NCBI GenBank assembly: GCA_000697355.1
Contig: JNEN01000833.1
Coordinates: 62,001-126,000, forward strand
DNA length: 64,000 nucleotides
From: Syncephalastrum monosporum B8922
Taxonomy: Eukaryota > Mucoromycota > Mucoromycetes > Mucorales > Syncephalastraceae
Direction of reading: 5' to 3'
Part shown: positions 1 through 11,311 of the stretch, one piece after another
Numbering within the stretch: the first letter of the stretch is position 1
How the letters are laid out: the number at the start of each line of letters is the position of its first letter
Translations under genes and position numbers: made by a program
Notes under the pieces: model-generated
The model's database searches: none
The model's input: only the letters and a program-made list of their open reading frames with translations
What the model was told of the DNA's origin: nothing

Positions 1-572
1 TGGGTATATGAGGATTGACACCAGCAGCAGTAGGAAAGTGCCCAAACTGTGTATGCCGCTGCTGAGGGATTTCCGTGAACTCGGGTCCTGAAGGCATTGA
101 GGGTCGTTCTGGCGTCGGTTCGGTCTGAGTCGCAGTAGGCGTAGTCAAGAAAGAGTGTGTCTGTGCGTTTGTTGCTTTTCTTGCCGCGGGTTCTTTTAAA
201 GGTTTGACAACCAGGTGGAAGGTAGGCATCGTCAGTGTGTCTGTCTGGAAGATAAATAGGAGGCACGATTAGTTTCGGTGAGGCCCATGAACAGTTCTCA
301 CAAGTTACTTTTTGCAGAATCTGAGCGAGAGCCTGGTCATCGCTAAGAAGGCGACCGGCATAGATTATGCGCTGGTCTTCATGGCTGGGTTGTGCTGGAT
401 GGCAGACAGTAATCTCGCGCTTGAGGGCATTCACCGTTGCAGAGCGTGCGATATGCACAGTCAACGTCTCGCTCATCGAAGGTGAACGGACTTGAACCGT
501 GAGTCTGTCGAGACTGTTGTCCGGCGAACCACTGTTGCTGCTGCTGCTGCTGCTGCTGCTTTCCAACGACAT
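1..572 (-). CDS. HERP-like ubiquitin-domain protein, 3' end outside window
   Basis: Two exons are visible: 572-309 and 244-1, with a 64-nt GT-AG intron between them. The gene runs off the left edge. After a short Ser run from (AGC)n, residues about 14-95 form a ubiquitin-like domain with the pattern HPAQPSHEDQRIIYAGRLLS, followed after the splice by TFHLVVKP. This matches the N-terminal domain of HERPUD1/HERP, an ER-membrane protein that recruits the HRD1 ubiquitin ligase in ER-associated degradation. The rest seen is Pro/Thr/Gln-rich and disordered; the membrane segment expected in HERP would lie outside the window. The ATG at 572 opens the domain directly. It is divergent from the TFIIF gene across about 600 bp. 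Family assignment is by remembered motif similarity; another ER Ubl protein such as Dsc3 is the alternative. Confidence 0.72.
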   Translation of the reverse strand, partial: MSLESSSSSSSSNSGSPDNSLDRLTVQVRSPSMSETLTVHIARSATVNALKREITVCHPAQPSHEDQRIIYAGRLLSDDQALAQILQKVTCENCSWASPKLIVPPIYLPDRHTDDAYLPPGCQTFKRTRGKKSNKRTDTLFLDYAYCDSDRTDARTTLNAFRTRVHGNPSAAAYTVWALSYCCWCQSSYT

Positions 573-1173
573 TGACCTCCTGACAAAAGAAAAAGTATCT
601 TCTATAAAGAAAAAAGACGCTGATGTTGGCCTTCGGGACAAAAATGCAGCTGTGACACGCCGCAGAAGATGATAGGCGCTGTTTGTCTCACAAATTCTGT
701 CAATGTTCTGGCATTCTCAGTCTTCTCAGTCTTTCTATTGCTATCAAGTCTATCCTTACACAGCTACAGAGCCGTGATTTATGTGTTTATTATATGGACC
801 ATATATATGTTCCGGTGTATTATCTTCGCGATACGCCCGCAGGTCGATAAAGCCATTATTACAACGGGACGAGCCATTTTTGGACCTGCGAGATAGAGAT
901 TACAGTCGCCAAGTTAGATTCATCATTCATGAACAGCAGCCCTATTATCCGTGAGTCTTGATAGAATATCTCATATATCACTCCGTGTAGATAGCTCTTG
1001 GGACTTGAGGGACGATAAAGCGCAGACAATGGAGCCTGAATGAACGAGCGAAAAGCATGGAACTGACTTTTAAATTCAGCAGGTGTCGGTCATCCCGTCA
1101 TCCTTCCCAGAGAACAGGAGGAAAAGGGTTATCTTTTCCTTTGCTCTTTCTTGACAACCTTTGACTCGGCTCA
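573..1173. other. Intergenic, divergent promoter region
   Basis: About 600 bp separate the divergent HERP-like and TFIIF alpha genes. The stretch is mildly AT-rich. A small open frame at 669-896 has no recognisable domain and looks like chance. No clear TATA box near either start. Confidence 0.5.
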
Positions 1174-1560
1174 ATGACTGGCATTTACAATACGACGCAT
1201 TCGCGGGGCAGAAAACCCTTACCCAACTCGCAATCCTCGCCTGCTCAGCAGCAAATGCTGCAACGCCGTCTCCTCGCTCAGCGTCGTGCCGGTCAGACCG
1301 CTGCGCAACAACCGGAAGAGATCCCTGATTTCCAAGAATTTCCTCTCATGTCCTGCAAAAGACGGGGAAAATCTCATCTTATGGAGTTCAAGACACCGCG
1401 CGATGTACAATTCTCCAATTTTGCACGACCGGTTAAGCTGCAACGGAAAGAGAACATATATCAACCCTACAACCGCCAATCGCCGAGTAGCATCAAAGGC
1501 GAAGAGATTGTTGCCAACGGCGAAGGATCTTCCTCGTCATCGCAGCAGCAACAACAACTA

Positions 1561-1592
<32 letters not shown>

Positions 1593-3256
1593 GCAACAGC
1601 AGCATGGCCCCAAGACGGGCGCCGATACATCATTGATTGCTCCCATGGGAGGAGCCACGCGTAACAAACAAATGCTTTTCAAGAAACGGACAAAGCAAAT
1701 TTTTTTGGCGAAAGAAGATACCCGTGAACTGCGTGAGCAAGAGCAGAAACCTTGGATTCTGGAAGACTATGACGGCCAGAACAGTTTTACTGGTACCTTT
1801 GAGGGCGGCCAGCGTTCCAATTACGTCTTCCTTGTCCTTTCGGTACGACCCCAAATCTTAAATCTATCGCGCTACACCGTCCGTTGAATAACTTTTTGAT
1901 TGACCCTGTGCTCTTCTTTCTATTCAGGACGATGGGAACTTCAAAGTCGTCCCTGTAGACCGTTGGTACAAGTTTCAGGCTAAGCGAAACTACCCTACAT
2001 TGACACTAGAAGAAGCAGAAGAACAGGTAGGGATCCCTGCGTTTCGTCGATTGCCAGTCTCACTAATCCAACCATCCCTTGTTTCTCTTAGATAAAAAAC
2101 AACCAGAAACGCGACCAAGACCGGTGGATGATGATGTCCCGGAACCGAGAGCAAATGCAGGAGGCCACCGCATCGGTTGACCACAAAAAGAAACACAAGC
2201 TCGTCGATCGTAACGAGCAGAAGGCTGGCTCAGACGATGAAGCAGAAGGCGGCCAACGCCGTGCCCGTAACGATTCTGATATTGACGATATTGACTTTGA
2301 GGAAGTCTTTGAGGATGATGAAGAGGGCGGTGGTGAGCATGAAATCGAAGATGAAGACCAGAAGGATGGCAAGGTAAGAGAGCTTGTCTCGGAAAAAGGA
2401 CAAACACTGATCTCGTATGCAGGAGCGTATCAAACGTGAGACCAAAGGCTATCAGCCCGGCGGTGAAAATGAGGAGGATGACGATGAGGACCCGTTCAAC
2501 GAGGAGAATCTGAGCAAACTCACGTCGGAAGGCAAGCAGATGCGAAAGCTTGTCCGCGACTTGGAGGAGAACCGTGCTTATGAAAGCGATGAGGAAGGTG
2601 ATCCCTATGCTTCAAGTGTAAGTAGACGTCATGCTGTGTTGAGAGCTGTTTTGGTTTAATTCTATACAAAGGCCGATGAGGCGGTCTCGGAGGAGGAAGT
2701 CAAGGAAGAGGAAAAGAAAGAGCCGGAACAAAAGAAGGCGGCCATTCCACCCAAGCGCAAGGGTCCTGTGCCTGGCAGTAAGCACATGCAGAAGAAGCCG
2801 ATGCTCAAGAAGAAGGAAGGCCTGTCGCGCCCGATCGGCCGCCCTGGCTCGCCGTCGCTCTATATCAAAAAGGAGGACAAGGCGTCTTCTGCTTCCCCTC
2901 CTCTGCGTGCTTCGTCTGCCTCGCCACCCCGAGATCCGAATGCGATCTACAAGAAGCGCAAGCATGACGAGTCCCATGAGGGCAAGCATGCGAAACAGCA
3001 GCGCCTTGGCGGCGTACCCTCCTCCGGGTCGCCGGGCGGTCATGATGAAGGCCTGATCACAGAACAGGAAGTTATCGCTACGCTCCGTGGTAGAAAGATG
3101 ACCACCAAGGAGTTCTTGATGCATTTCCGAAAACGCATTAAGAAGAATGAAAACAATCGCAAGATTATCACTACGCTTCTCAAGAAAGTGGCACGCCATC
3201 ATACCTCGGACGACCCCAACCAGCGTATTCTAGAGTTGCGTCCTGAATTGCAGTAG
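1174..3256 (+). CDS. TFG1: Transcription initiation factor IIF subunit alpha (RAP74/Tfg1)
   Basis: Five exons: 1174-1842, 1928-2026, 2092-2373, 2423-2617 and 2672-3256, giving 609 residues with all introns in phase 0. TFIIF escorts RNA polymerase II into the preinitiation complex and affects start-site choice and elongation in the nucleus. The N-terminal dimerisation domain carries FPLMSCKRRGKSHLMEFK and later QKPWILEDYDGQNSFTGTFE and NYVFLVL, typical of RAP74. The middle is long, acidic and Lys-rich. The last about 60 residues (GLITEQEVIATLRGRKMTTK onward) are the winged-helix domain that in other species binds the phosphatase FCP1. A Ser/Gln tract (about residues 118-147) encoded by CAG/CAA interrupts the N-terminal domain. 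The ATG at 1174 is the first in frame with the family N-terminus. Confidence 0.93.
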
Positions 3257-3452
3257 GACCCTTTTCTCATTTTGCTATGACACACACGATGATCGCTTGT
3301 CACTGGCAGTAGTAAATCATTCAGTTAAAGCAATGTAATATATAAAAGGATGATGCAATCACAGTTAGGGAAGAGAGTTGGGAAATTATAGTACAAGTGT
3401 GAGTAGGAATAAGAAAAACTGGATGGATATGAGCGAAAGTAATGGAGAATAC

Positions 3453-6400
3453 TTAGACGTAGTCGATGAGATATTGGTTGGGACGCCTGTACCGTTTAGC
3501 AGGCAACTCTTGGTCCGTAAAGGCGTCTGTGGTATCCAGCGGTCGCTTATCGACCGCACTCCCCATGGGCAGCAGCAGCTGTGGTGGTTGTTTGGATAGT
3601 TCGGATGGCCGGGTTTCCGATATATTGTGCATCAGGTGCACAGGCTGCTTTACCGGATCCTTCACATCGGTCAAACCCGTCCGTCCTGCTCGTGCTACTT
3701 GATCTGTCTGAACAGACTGCGGAGATAATCGTGAGCATAGTATTCGTATGCGTCGCGGACGCTGCATCGGTGTCGACTTCTCTGCTTGATCCGAGGGCCC
3801 TTTTCGGTCTGTCTGTACAGGTCGTATGTCCTCCGTCTGCTTTGGCTGTATTCTCACTGTCCGCCTGGGCCGCGTTTCCTCTATCTGCTCAAACCGCGTT
3901 TCCTCCGTCTTCTTAGGCTGTGTTCTCGCTGTCCGCCTGGGCCGTGTTTCCTCTATCTGCTCAAACCGTGTTTCCTCCGTCTGCTCAGGTTGTATTCTCG
4001 CTGTCCGCCTGGGTCGGATTCCCTCTGTCTGCTCAGGCCGCGTTTCCTCCGTCTGCTTAGGCTGTGTTCTCGCTGTCCGCCTGGGCCGAATTCCCTCTAT
4101 CTGCTCAGACTGTGTTTCCTCGGCCTGCTTAGGCCGTGTTCTCACTGTCCGCTTGGATCGTGTTTGTACTTCCTGTTTGATCCGTGTTTGCTCCACGTTC
4201 TTGGGCTGTGTAGGCTGCTTAGAGGCGTTTGGTCCAGGTATCGAATCTAAGGAGATCATAGCCAGAAGGATGCCAAATTGGATATTATCCAAATCAACGT
4301 ACGGGTCTGTGAGCAGATTGGAATCCTCATCCATAATGAAGCGCCCGGTTGGCGCGCGTGTCAATGTGTCCTTGACCCTTGTCCATCCCATGGATAGAAA
4401 CTTTTCGGCAGTTGCTGAGGCGGCTGTCTCGAGAGCCCTGGTCACCTCTTGGGCCACCTCGATCTGTGGAGCACATACTTTCTCGGCGCGTGAACGCTCC
4501 ACAAGGACTTGCAGAATGTAATCTTTCAAGCACTCCCGTTTCTCTTGACCATCCTGCTCTGATTCCACCATGGCTTTTATCTACAGGAACATGAGCTTAT
4601 GAAAAGAACATGCAGGCGAAGCGTATTTACTTTGTCCGTAGAGCAGTGAGGCCATGTCATGGTGAGGGGAACGTCCGTGTCGGTCGCGCCGCCCCAATTG
4701 CGTTTCTCCACATCAGGCGATAGGTAGTACACCTTATCGTACTTGCCACGGCGCTTCGGCACCAGAGGCGGACAGGCAATGCAAGACGCGCTGCACTCCA
4801 CACACGTGTAGACAATATTATCGTCCAACGGGCTGGCTACGTCGATGCAGAGGCGCCGAGAGAACAAGATTTCGAGATCCAGACCATACGTGTCATAGAT
4901 CCAGCGCAGTGAGTGAAGTTGGCGGCAGTGGCCACAGCGTAGCCAATTGCAGAAGGGACCATTATTTTTGCGATAGTTTTCGATACGACGGCACGTCGTT
5001 GCGGTCGAATACGTCTTGCTGCGCGGAAGTTGATTATGACTACTCTCGTCGAAAAGCTGTGCCTTGGTGCTGATCCGGGTGAGGATGTCGTTGGTTACAT
5101 TGATGAAGTCAAGGTAAGTTGATAGGTAGTCGCTGCCCGAGTTGGCTGATTGTTGGAGGGTCAGCGCGTAGAAATGCGGGCATCCACGCCCTTGGGAATA
5201 GCATTTGAGACAGAGCTCGTATTTGCAGCTAGAGCAGAAGTAGTATCGATCAAAGATATCGCCACGGCAAAAATCGCACGCGAGCATGAATGGGTCGATC
5301 TTATCCGCGGCAGGTGTAACGTTGTCGCCCACATGCTCCCTTGGGACAGGCTCGATGAGGTCGGAACTCACGATATACTCGAGGTAGATGAAGATGAGGC
5401 GGCGGCAAGCGGTCAGGAAGTTTGGTAATCCGTCTTGTAAGGGTGGCAACGTGCGAATCTCATCCGCGCAGAGGTCCTTTGCCTTTTTGAATTTATCGGT
5501 CCAGTCTCGTATGACAAAAAAGACCATTGCTTTGCAGCGATAGATCTCGGGCCGTACGATGGATTGATAGACGGGCAACTGTTGGGAAAAAGCACGGTAC
5601 AGAGAATGCGGCGTGGCGCGATTCCAAGCAATCTTGGTAGTGACACCCGAGTTGCGCACCTGGTGATAGCACAGGCTGGGAATAAGGACCAGGTCGCCGG
5701 GGCGCTGGAGGATAACTTGGGTCGGAATGCCATGAGAAGTGAGCTTGGACTTGCTCACCCAAGCGCGGTCGCTTTCGATAAACCCGCTCCCGGCTGCGGC
5801 CTTCTTCTGAGAGACGCCGTGCAGACCTTGTGTGGGCTGCTGGATCACCTGAAGGAGGCGATCTCGTTGCTTGTGTGGGATGAGATACCATTCTGCATAC
5901 GCATTGCCCTTGTGGGTCAACATGAGGTTGTGACCGTAAGTACCGCACAGGTCACGGTGCAGCGGCGTGCCTGTATGCGGGCCGCCCACGTAGATCATCA
6001 AGTTTTCTGCGCGTAGTGTTGTGGGCATGCTCCCAAAACAATCCTGAGTACCAAGCGGCAGCAGGAATTCGGGAAGGAGGCGTTTCAGCTGTGCGTGGTA
6101 TGGAGCGGGGCAGGTCAAATCTTTGCCATAGAGGACTGCAGATGTGGTCTTCGTTGAACCCGAACCGGACAAGGTGTTGTCTGGTCTTGCTTTATGGTTC
6201 TTTAAGTAGTCGGATACAGTCGTCTTCACCAGGTCGTACGATTTCATGTCGAGGAAGGTCAGGTCTAAGCAGCTACTGTCAGACGGTTGTCGCCTTCTCT
6301 AAGGAACCCGGCCACTTGCCTTCATCCTTGTGCATATCCTCGAGGGTGCTGAGGGCAAACAGGTCATGATCCCACTGCGGTAAGGTGTTCATGCCCCCAA

Positions 6401-6572
6401 TCACCAAAGGCTGCTCTCTCTCGATGCAGTGCTCATGCACGAACTGCTGCAGACGATCGACACCGATCTTTTGATCAGCAGTCGTAAATTCAGATATGTG
6501 AACGCGAGTCGCCGGTGTAAAGTGGCTCGGGAGATCCTTTTCACTGCTGAACAGCTTGGCAGGAGGTGCCAT
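3453..6572 (-). CDS. JmjC-domain protein with zinc-binding module and repetitive basic tail
   Basis: Three exons: 6572-6320, 6264-4631 and 4580-3453, about 1004 residues. The first intron begins with GC (GCAAGT) and is required to keep frame; the second is a normal 50-nt GT-AG intron. The central part looks like a JmjC Fe(II)/2-oxoglutarate oxygenase: HRD at about residues 187-189 supplies the His-x-Asp pair, and the His of LCYHQVRNSG (about residue 285) is the likely third iron ligand. A Cys-rich module follows at about 414-448 (CDFC...CSSCKYELCLKC), resembling a ZZ-type or treble-clef finger, with more CxxC pairs after it. The third exon adds about 375 residues with five 24-residue repeats rich in RPRRTARTQPKQTEET. 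A chromatin role (histone demethylase) is possible, but the substrate cannot be read from sequence; protein hydroxylase is the alternative. Confidence 0.72.
3801..4160 (-). repeat. Five in-frame 72-bp tandem repeats inside the JmjC gene
   Basis: Five units of 72 bp encode about residues 770-889 of the JmjC protein. The unit reads roughly RPRRTAR(T/I)QPKQTEETRxEQ(T/I)E(G/E)(I/T). Copies differ by a few substitutions and no frame-breaking indels are seen, which suggests the translated product is kept. The charged RPRR and TEET blocks alternate, giving a basic/acidic periodic tail. Confidence 0.85.
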
Positions 6573-6950
6573 GACAGTATAGTGGAAATAAAAGAAAGGT
6601 GTTCGTTAGCTGGGCGTTAAGTGTGTATGTTGCTGCAGAAGTGTGTTAGTTATAATTTCGATGCCACTTGGGCAATTTTGATAATTTTGTGGGCCTGTTG
6701 CTAAAGTATCAAAGACACGCTTCACGAAGGAAATGCATACTCTTTCCAGATTGTTTACATTTTTTATTGTATTCACGGGGTATGGATATTCAGAATGGCA
6801 TCAAGCAATGATCTATTCATGGCGTATTTCTACAAGACGCTACTGCGTGCGTGTTTGTGTTAGAAAACAATGATAGGCTCAGATGACAGAAAGTGCGTAT
6901 TAAAGAAACGCGAAGCGGGGACATTTCTGAACTGGCTGTTTCTTTCGAAT
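6573..6950. other. Intergenic, divergent promoter region
   Basis: About 380 bp lie between the divergent JmjC and LAMTOR2 genes. It is AT-rich with no coding signal and no obvious TATA element. Confidence 0.5.
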
Positions 6951-7516
6951 ATGCTGAAACCAAAAATTATATCACAAGTGTTGCAGCAAGCAACGCATAA
7001 TGGCGTTACTACATGCCTGTAAGAGTCAACACCACCACGTGAACACAATCCATGTCATCCTTAAGCCATTGAAACGCTGCTGTCTCTATGTAGTCTCATG
7101 ACAAACGAAGGGTCATTGCTGGCTTTTGCTGCTGAACACGGTCGCTCAGCAAAGACCATTGCTGCCATCGCTGCTAATATTTGGAGCACCTACAAGCAAC
7201 AGAGCGAGCAAAACAACAATTTACGCAACATTATTGTCGAGTGTGAGGAAGGTGTCGTGTACGTCACCAACATTGGTGCCATGCTCCTCTGCCTCGCCGG
7301 TAACACCTCGGTGGAGCTGGGACTTTTGAAGGCCAAGGTAAAAAGAAAAAAAATTACCACCGTAAAGATAGGAGCCATATGACGAGCTACAAGTAAATAA
7401 CTGACAACAATGATTGACGACGATGCACATATCATACATAGGCCGACGCCATCGCAAAACATCTTGAGGAGCCGCTGAGTCGTATTCCAGCCTTTCAACC
7501 CGAATATGCCATGTAA
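6951..7516 (+). CDS. LAMTOR2: Ragulator complex subunit LAMTOR2 (roadblock/LC7 protein)
   Basis: Three exons: 6951-7018, 7094-7337 and 7442-7516, giving 128 residues, almost the same as the 125 of human LAMTOR2. The first exon encodes MLKPKIISQVLQQATHNGV and joins in phase to LLMTNEGSLLAF, matching the family start. NIWSTY, VECEEG, LLCLAGNTSVELGLLKAKAD and the end HLEEPLSRI also match. It is a single roadblock/LC7 fold. LAMTOR2 pairs with LAMTOR3 in Ragulator, which anchors Rag GTPases on vacuole or lysosome membranes for TORC1 signalling. The small first exon is easily missed by annotation starting at the internal Met at 7098. The gene is tail-to-tail with the Zn2Cys6 regulator, 156 bp apart. 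Confidence 0.93.
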
Positions 7517-7672
7517 AACACAAATTTATCACTATATACATACATAAGACCACCATCAAACAAGATTATACATATACCAACGGACGAGAGATTCTCCTGA
7601 TTCGAAGAACAGTTGCCAAGAATTATAAATGTGTAGAATGCGTGTGTAAATGTAATACGATGGATGTGCTAG

Positions 7673-10534
7673 CTAACTCTGTCGGTCATCATCATCTTGT
7701 GGGTCTGACAAAAGACCTAGCAGAACGCTCCGCGACGGTGAGAACAGGTCTAGGGAAGTACCAGCAAGCATGTCGACATTTTGATCATTGTGGAGCAGTG
7801 AGCCTCGCTGTTGTACTTGTTGCCGTGAAGGCTGCTGTGGTTGCGGTTGTGATGGCGCTTGTTTGGATTCACCGGAGCCTGGTCGAAGAGGTTGCACCGG
7901 CGAGAACTCGTGGGAGGGAATCAATGGTGCTGACGGTACAACACCAGGGACACCCGCGTCCGACCCACCAGAAGGCATTGGTTGTTGTTGCTGCTGTTGT
8001 TGCTGTTGCTGTTGCTGCTGCTGCTGAGGATTGGACATGGTGCCAAAATAGTTGTTCCATTCCTCAACATCCATGGATGGCGGCACACCCCAGAACGCGG
8101 TATGAAGCGGGTCATACTGTTGATTTTGTTGCGAAGAACCTGGTTGCCCTGTTTCATAGAGAGCTGCTGTGGAGAACGGGTCATCGCCGTTGGTTCGGAG
8201 GCCAAGTAGCTCACCAACGCCTTGACTGCCGCCGTAATATGATCGACCAGGGAAACCATCGAATCGAGGATTGTAAGGAGCTGTTTGCTGCGGTATAAAG
8301 TCTTCGCCAGCCCGCTGTCGATCCTGCACCGAAATTTCAGGTGAATTGGGCACGGCAATCGACGGCGGAGCAGCCGTGCGCCTTTTTTCCCTTTCGTTGC
8401 ATTCGAGGTTGATGTCACGCAGGCCAGCCAGCTCGCCTAGAATGTTGCAGCACCGGGCAGCGTTCATCCACACCGTTTCGATCTCGTCGAGGGCGCGCAT
8501 GATTTTGTTGATGTAGATTTTCGCGTCAAACACCTTGTCCATCTCGTCCGAAGACGCCATCTTGATGAAAACAATGCCGGCCGTAAATATACAGTAGACC
8601 GCCCAGTTAAGCACGTATTTCAGATGTTTCTCGCTCATCATCACGTTCACGATATTGAGAATGGAGGTCGCAGCCGAGACGCACATCTTGTAAGATGGCA
8701 GAGATAAGGAGGAAGCAGGACCAGCTGGTATAAAGGGGCGGTGCAGCAAGATGATCGTCGTATAGTATATCATGTGCATTTGTGATATTGGCAGCGGCGG
8801 GTCGCGCACCATCTCGCCCGATTCGGTATTGGGTAGCTTATACTGCAATGACGGGGGTAAACTACTGTACCAATTGCTCAGCTCGCGATTCAGGCCACTG
8901 AGAACATGCTCGAGGTGCTGTGGTGATGCGTGATGGCGTGCTTTGGCGTAGTAAGTGTTACGCAACACGTGACCGAGAATATCACAGATTTTGATAAGGT
9001 GCACAAATGACTCCAGGATGCGAGGTTTTGGCAGTTCGGAATCAACAGGTGTATTGTCTTCCTCGTCATCATCCACGGTGGGGAAAGGTACGTCACAATC
9101 GCGCTCCTCAAACATGGACGATCGGCCGTATATCGCGCTCGTGAGACGGTCAACAATGAAGCAGCACCAGAAGACACGTTTTCGGCGCTCTCGCTCCGCA
9201 GGCGGGATATTCCAATGCTCGCAATTGCGGTTCAATCCGAGATCTTGAGCCATGCGAAAAGCCTATTGCAAGTATACGCGTGTATGAGTCATAGCCCGCT
9301 CGCATCCGCGCAATCATAGACCCGAACTCACCATGCCACTGTAAAGCCATGCTCGAACGTACTTCATAGTACCATGCTGGTAAGTGGACAAGAGCAGTAA
9401 GGCCTGGACAGTGGATATACGCGGAACATCGTAGTTATCCTCGAGCAGATATTTGGCACGTTCAAAGAAAATCTCGCCGGCAGTATCAGAAACCTGCGGG
9501 TCCGCGCGCACACGCGGGTCGTCTGATATCCTGGAAGCGACAGCATAAACGGCATTAAGCAGCAAAGGGGAAACAGGCTCCAGAGGTGAGGTGAGGGTAG
9601 AGGCCAGACGGCGCTTGTAGAACAGAGGTAGGAACGGGTAAAAATGGGTAAAATAGAGCTTGAGCAAGGACTCGGAGAGATCCTTGGGCGGTAGCTCGTG
9701 GGGATCAATGGGCGGCACAGCCTTGCGCCGAGGATCCGGTCGGATCATATGCTTATGACCGTAGCCAGAGAAATGGAATGCGCCATTCTGATAGGTCCGG
9801 CTGTTTTGCAATAAATAGTAGCCAGAGGACTTGCCGAGATAGCGCACTTGGCCGGTCTCATCCATGGAAAGCTGGCCTGTGCTGTCACCTGCAGAATCGG
9901 GGCTGCTCGGAGTGGAATCGGCAAAGCCTGTAGGACGCGGGGACTCAGCAAAGCATATCTGCGAGAGCGACATGGGGGACTCTTTGGGTGAGTGTGCTTT
10001 CTTGTTGGCGTCTTCCTTGGGGGGACGACGAATAGGACGAGTACTGATCAATTCGCCGGTGTTTGTCTCGAGTGGCGCATCGAGCTCAGCCAACAAGGCA
10101 CGCGACCGTGGGTCGTCTCGCTCGAGCGAAATCTCCCTCAGGACCTCTTCTAGCTTGTGGAGTCGGTTTTCAACGGCTTCGATATAGCCCTTGGGCGGTC
10201 CCCGCTAGATACACAGTAGAAGAAAACCGGATGAGGGATAATCTTCTATTATTGGATAGGAGTGAAATTATGAGTCACTTTTACCTTCTTTGTGGTATCC
10301 TTGTAGCTGCAGCTGAGACCCAGTGATACGCAGTTGCCACAGACAGGTGTTCCTCCGTCACATTTGATCTTTTTCCGTCGACAAAGATCGCTACAGAAAC
10401 AAGAATTGAGAATGACAGGTCGGGGCATGAACGCTGGGTGGTCATGGAGCAGGTATTAAGGTTGTCAAATGGGCGTACCAGGCACGGCTCACTCGTTGGC
10501 GCTTGCCATAGGACTCGTCGCCGCTGTTGGACAT
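7673..10534 (-). CDS. Zn2Cys6 (Gal4-type) fungal transcription factor
   Basis: Four exons: 10534-10479, 10390-10285, 10204-9332 and 9262-7673, 874 residues. The binuclear zinc cluster lies at residues 18-46 (CDLCRRKKIKCDGGTPVCGNC, ending with the C of LSC), split by the first intron. It is followed by RGPPKGYIEAVENRLHKLEE, the linker and short coiled coil used for dimerisation and half-site spacing. Residues about 200-600 are the fungal-specific regulatory domain, with LLKLYFTHFYPFLPLF and AQDLGLNR...RKRVFWCCFIVDR. The C-terminus is disordered with a polyglutamine tract (CAG/CAA near 7983-8025) and ends in an acidic DDDDRQS, a plausible activation region. Nuclear DNA-binding regulator; target genes cannot be inferred. 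It is head-to-head with the HDAC gene. Confidence 0.92.
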
Positions 10535-11311
10535 AGTCGAGTGCAAACAAGGAGAAAGGTTAAAGGTGAAGGAGAGGGAAGGGAAGGCTGGAAGAGAAGA
10601 AAAGCGCACTGTGGTTGGTGTTGTTCGTATTCCCGAAAACGAGAGGGCCACTGAACCCCGCATCGAATAATTGCATCCATCTAATTCCACGACTATCCCA
10701 CCCGGTAACTCTGCGCAGTGCAAAAGCTAAACCGTATTCTTTGCACTCGATGTGCGTGTCTGATTGTCTGTCTCAGGCACATGAGCTTCAGGCACCTCTG
10801 TTATGACAAACAAAACTTTACAAGCATGATATTAATTTCCATGCTGAGATGCAGCACCATGGCAACCATGTACCTCTCTGACGATCGATCGGAAGTAACC
10901 GGATATACCGATTTTGATATGCTCATCGAAGATGCAATGAGCCCTAGGATTTTATTCTCATGAACATTATCTGCCATTGTGCTTGGAAAGGCACATTGAC
11001 TCCATAGATAGTAGATAACGCAATCATGGGGGGGGGTTCTCGATATTTGTGCTATACTGTACAGAGGATTAAACAAACTCGCAAGGAGTACACAATAACA
11101 AGCCAGACAGGTACAATGAGTGATTTCATTAATTCAGAGTATTTCGCTGCAAGGTGATAAAAATCGGATACAGGATTGTGTGTGTGGATGATGAACAACA
11201 TCGGGGTTTGAGATTGACTAGAGTTACCGCATTCGGAGGGGGCCAGCAGCCGCGAACTCTGCTCTTCTTTGCTCTCTTTCCCCTCTCTCCCTTTGACTCC
11301 GCGATCCGCCC
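10535..11311. other. Intergenic, divergent promoter region
   Basis: About 780 bp between the divergent Zn2Cys6 and histone deacetylase genes. The half near the HDAC start has a CT-rich stretch (11258-11295) typical of fungal core promoters lacking TATA. No other feature recognised. Confidence 0.5.

Noticed and set aside
1467..1682. Poly-Cys minus-strand frame
   Set aside because: It is the antisense reading of the CAG/CAA polyglutamine tract in TFIIF alpha.
3826..4521. Long plus-strand frames rich in Val/Arg/Cys repeats
   Set aside because: They are antisense shadows of the 72-bp repeats in the JmjC gene.
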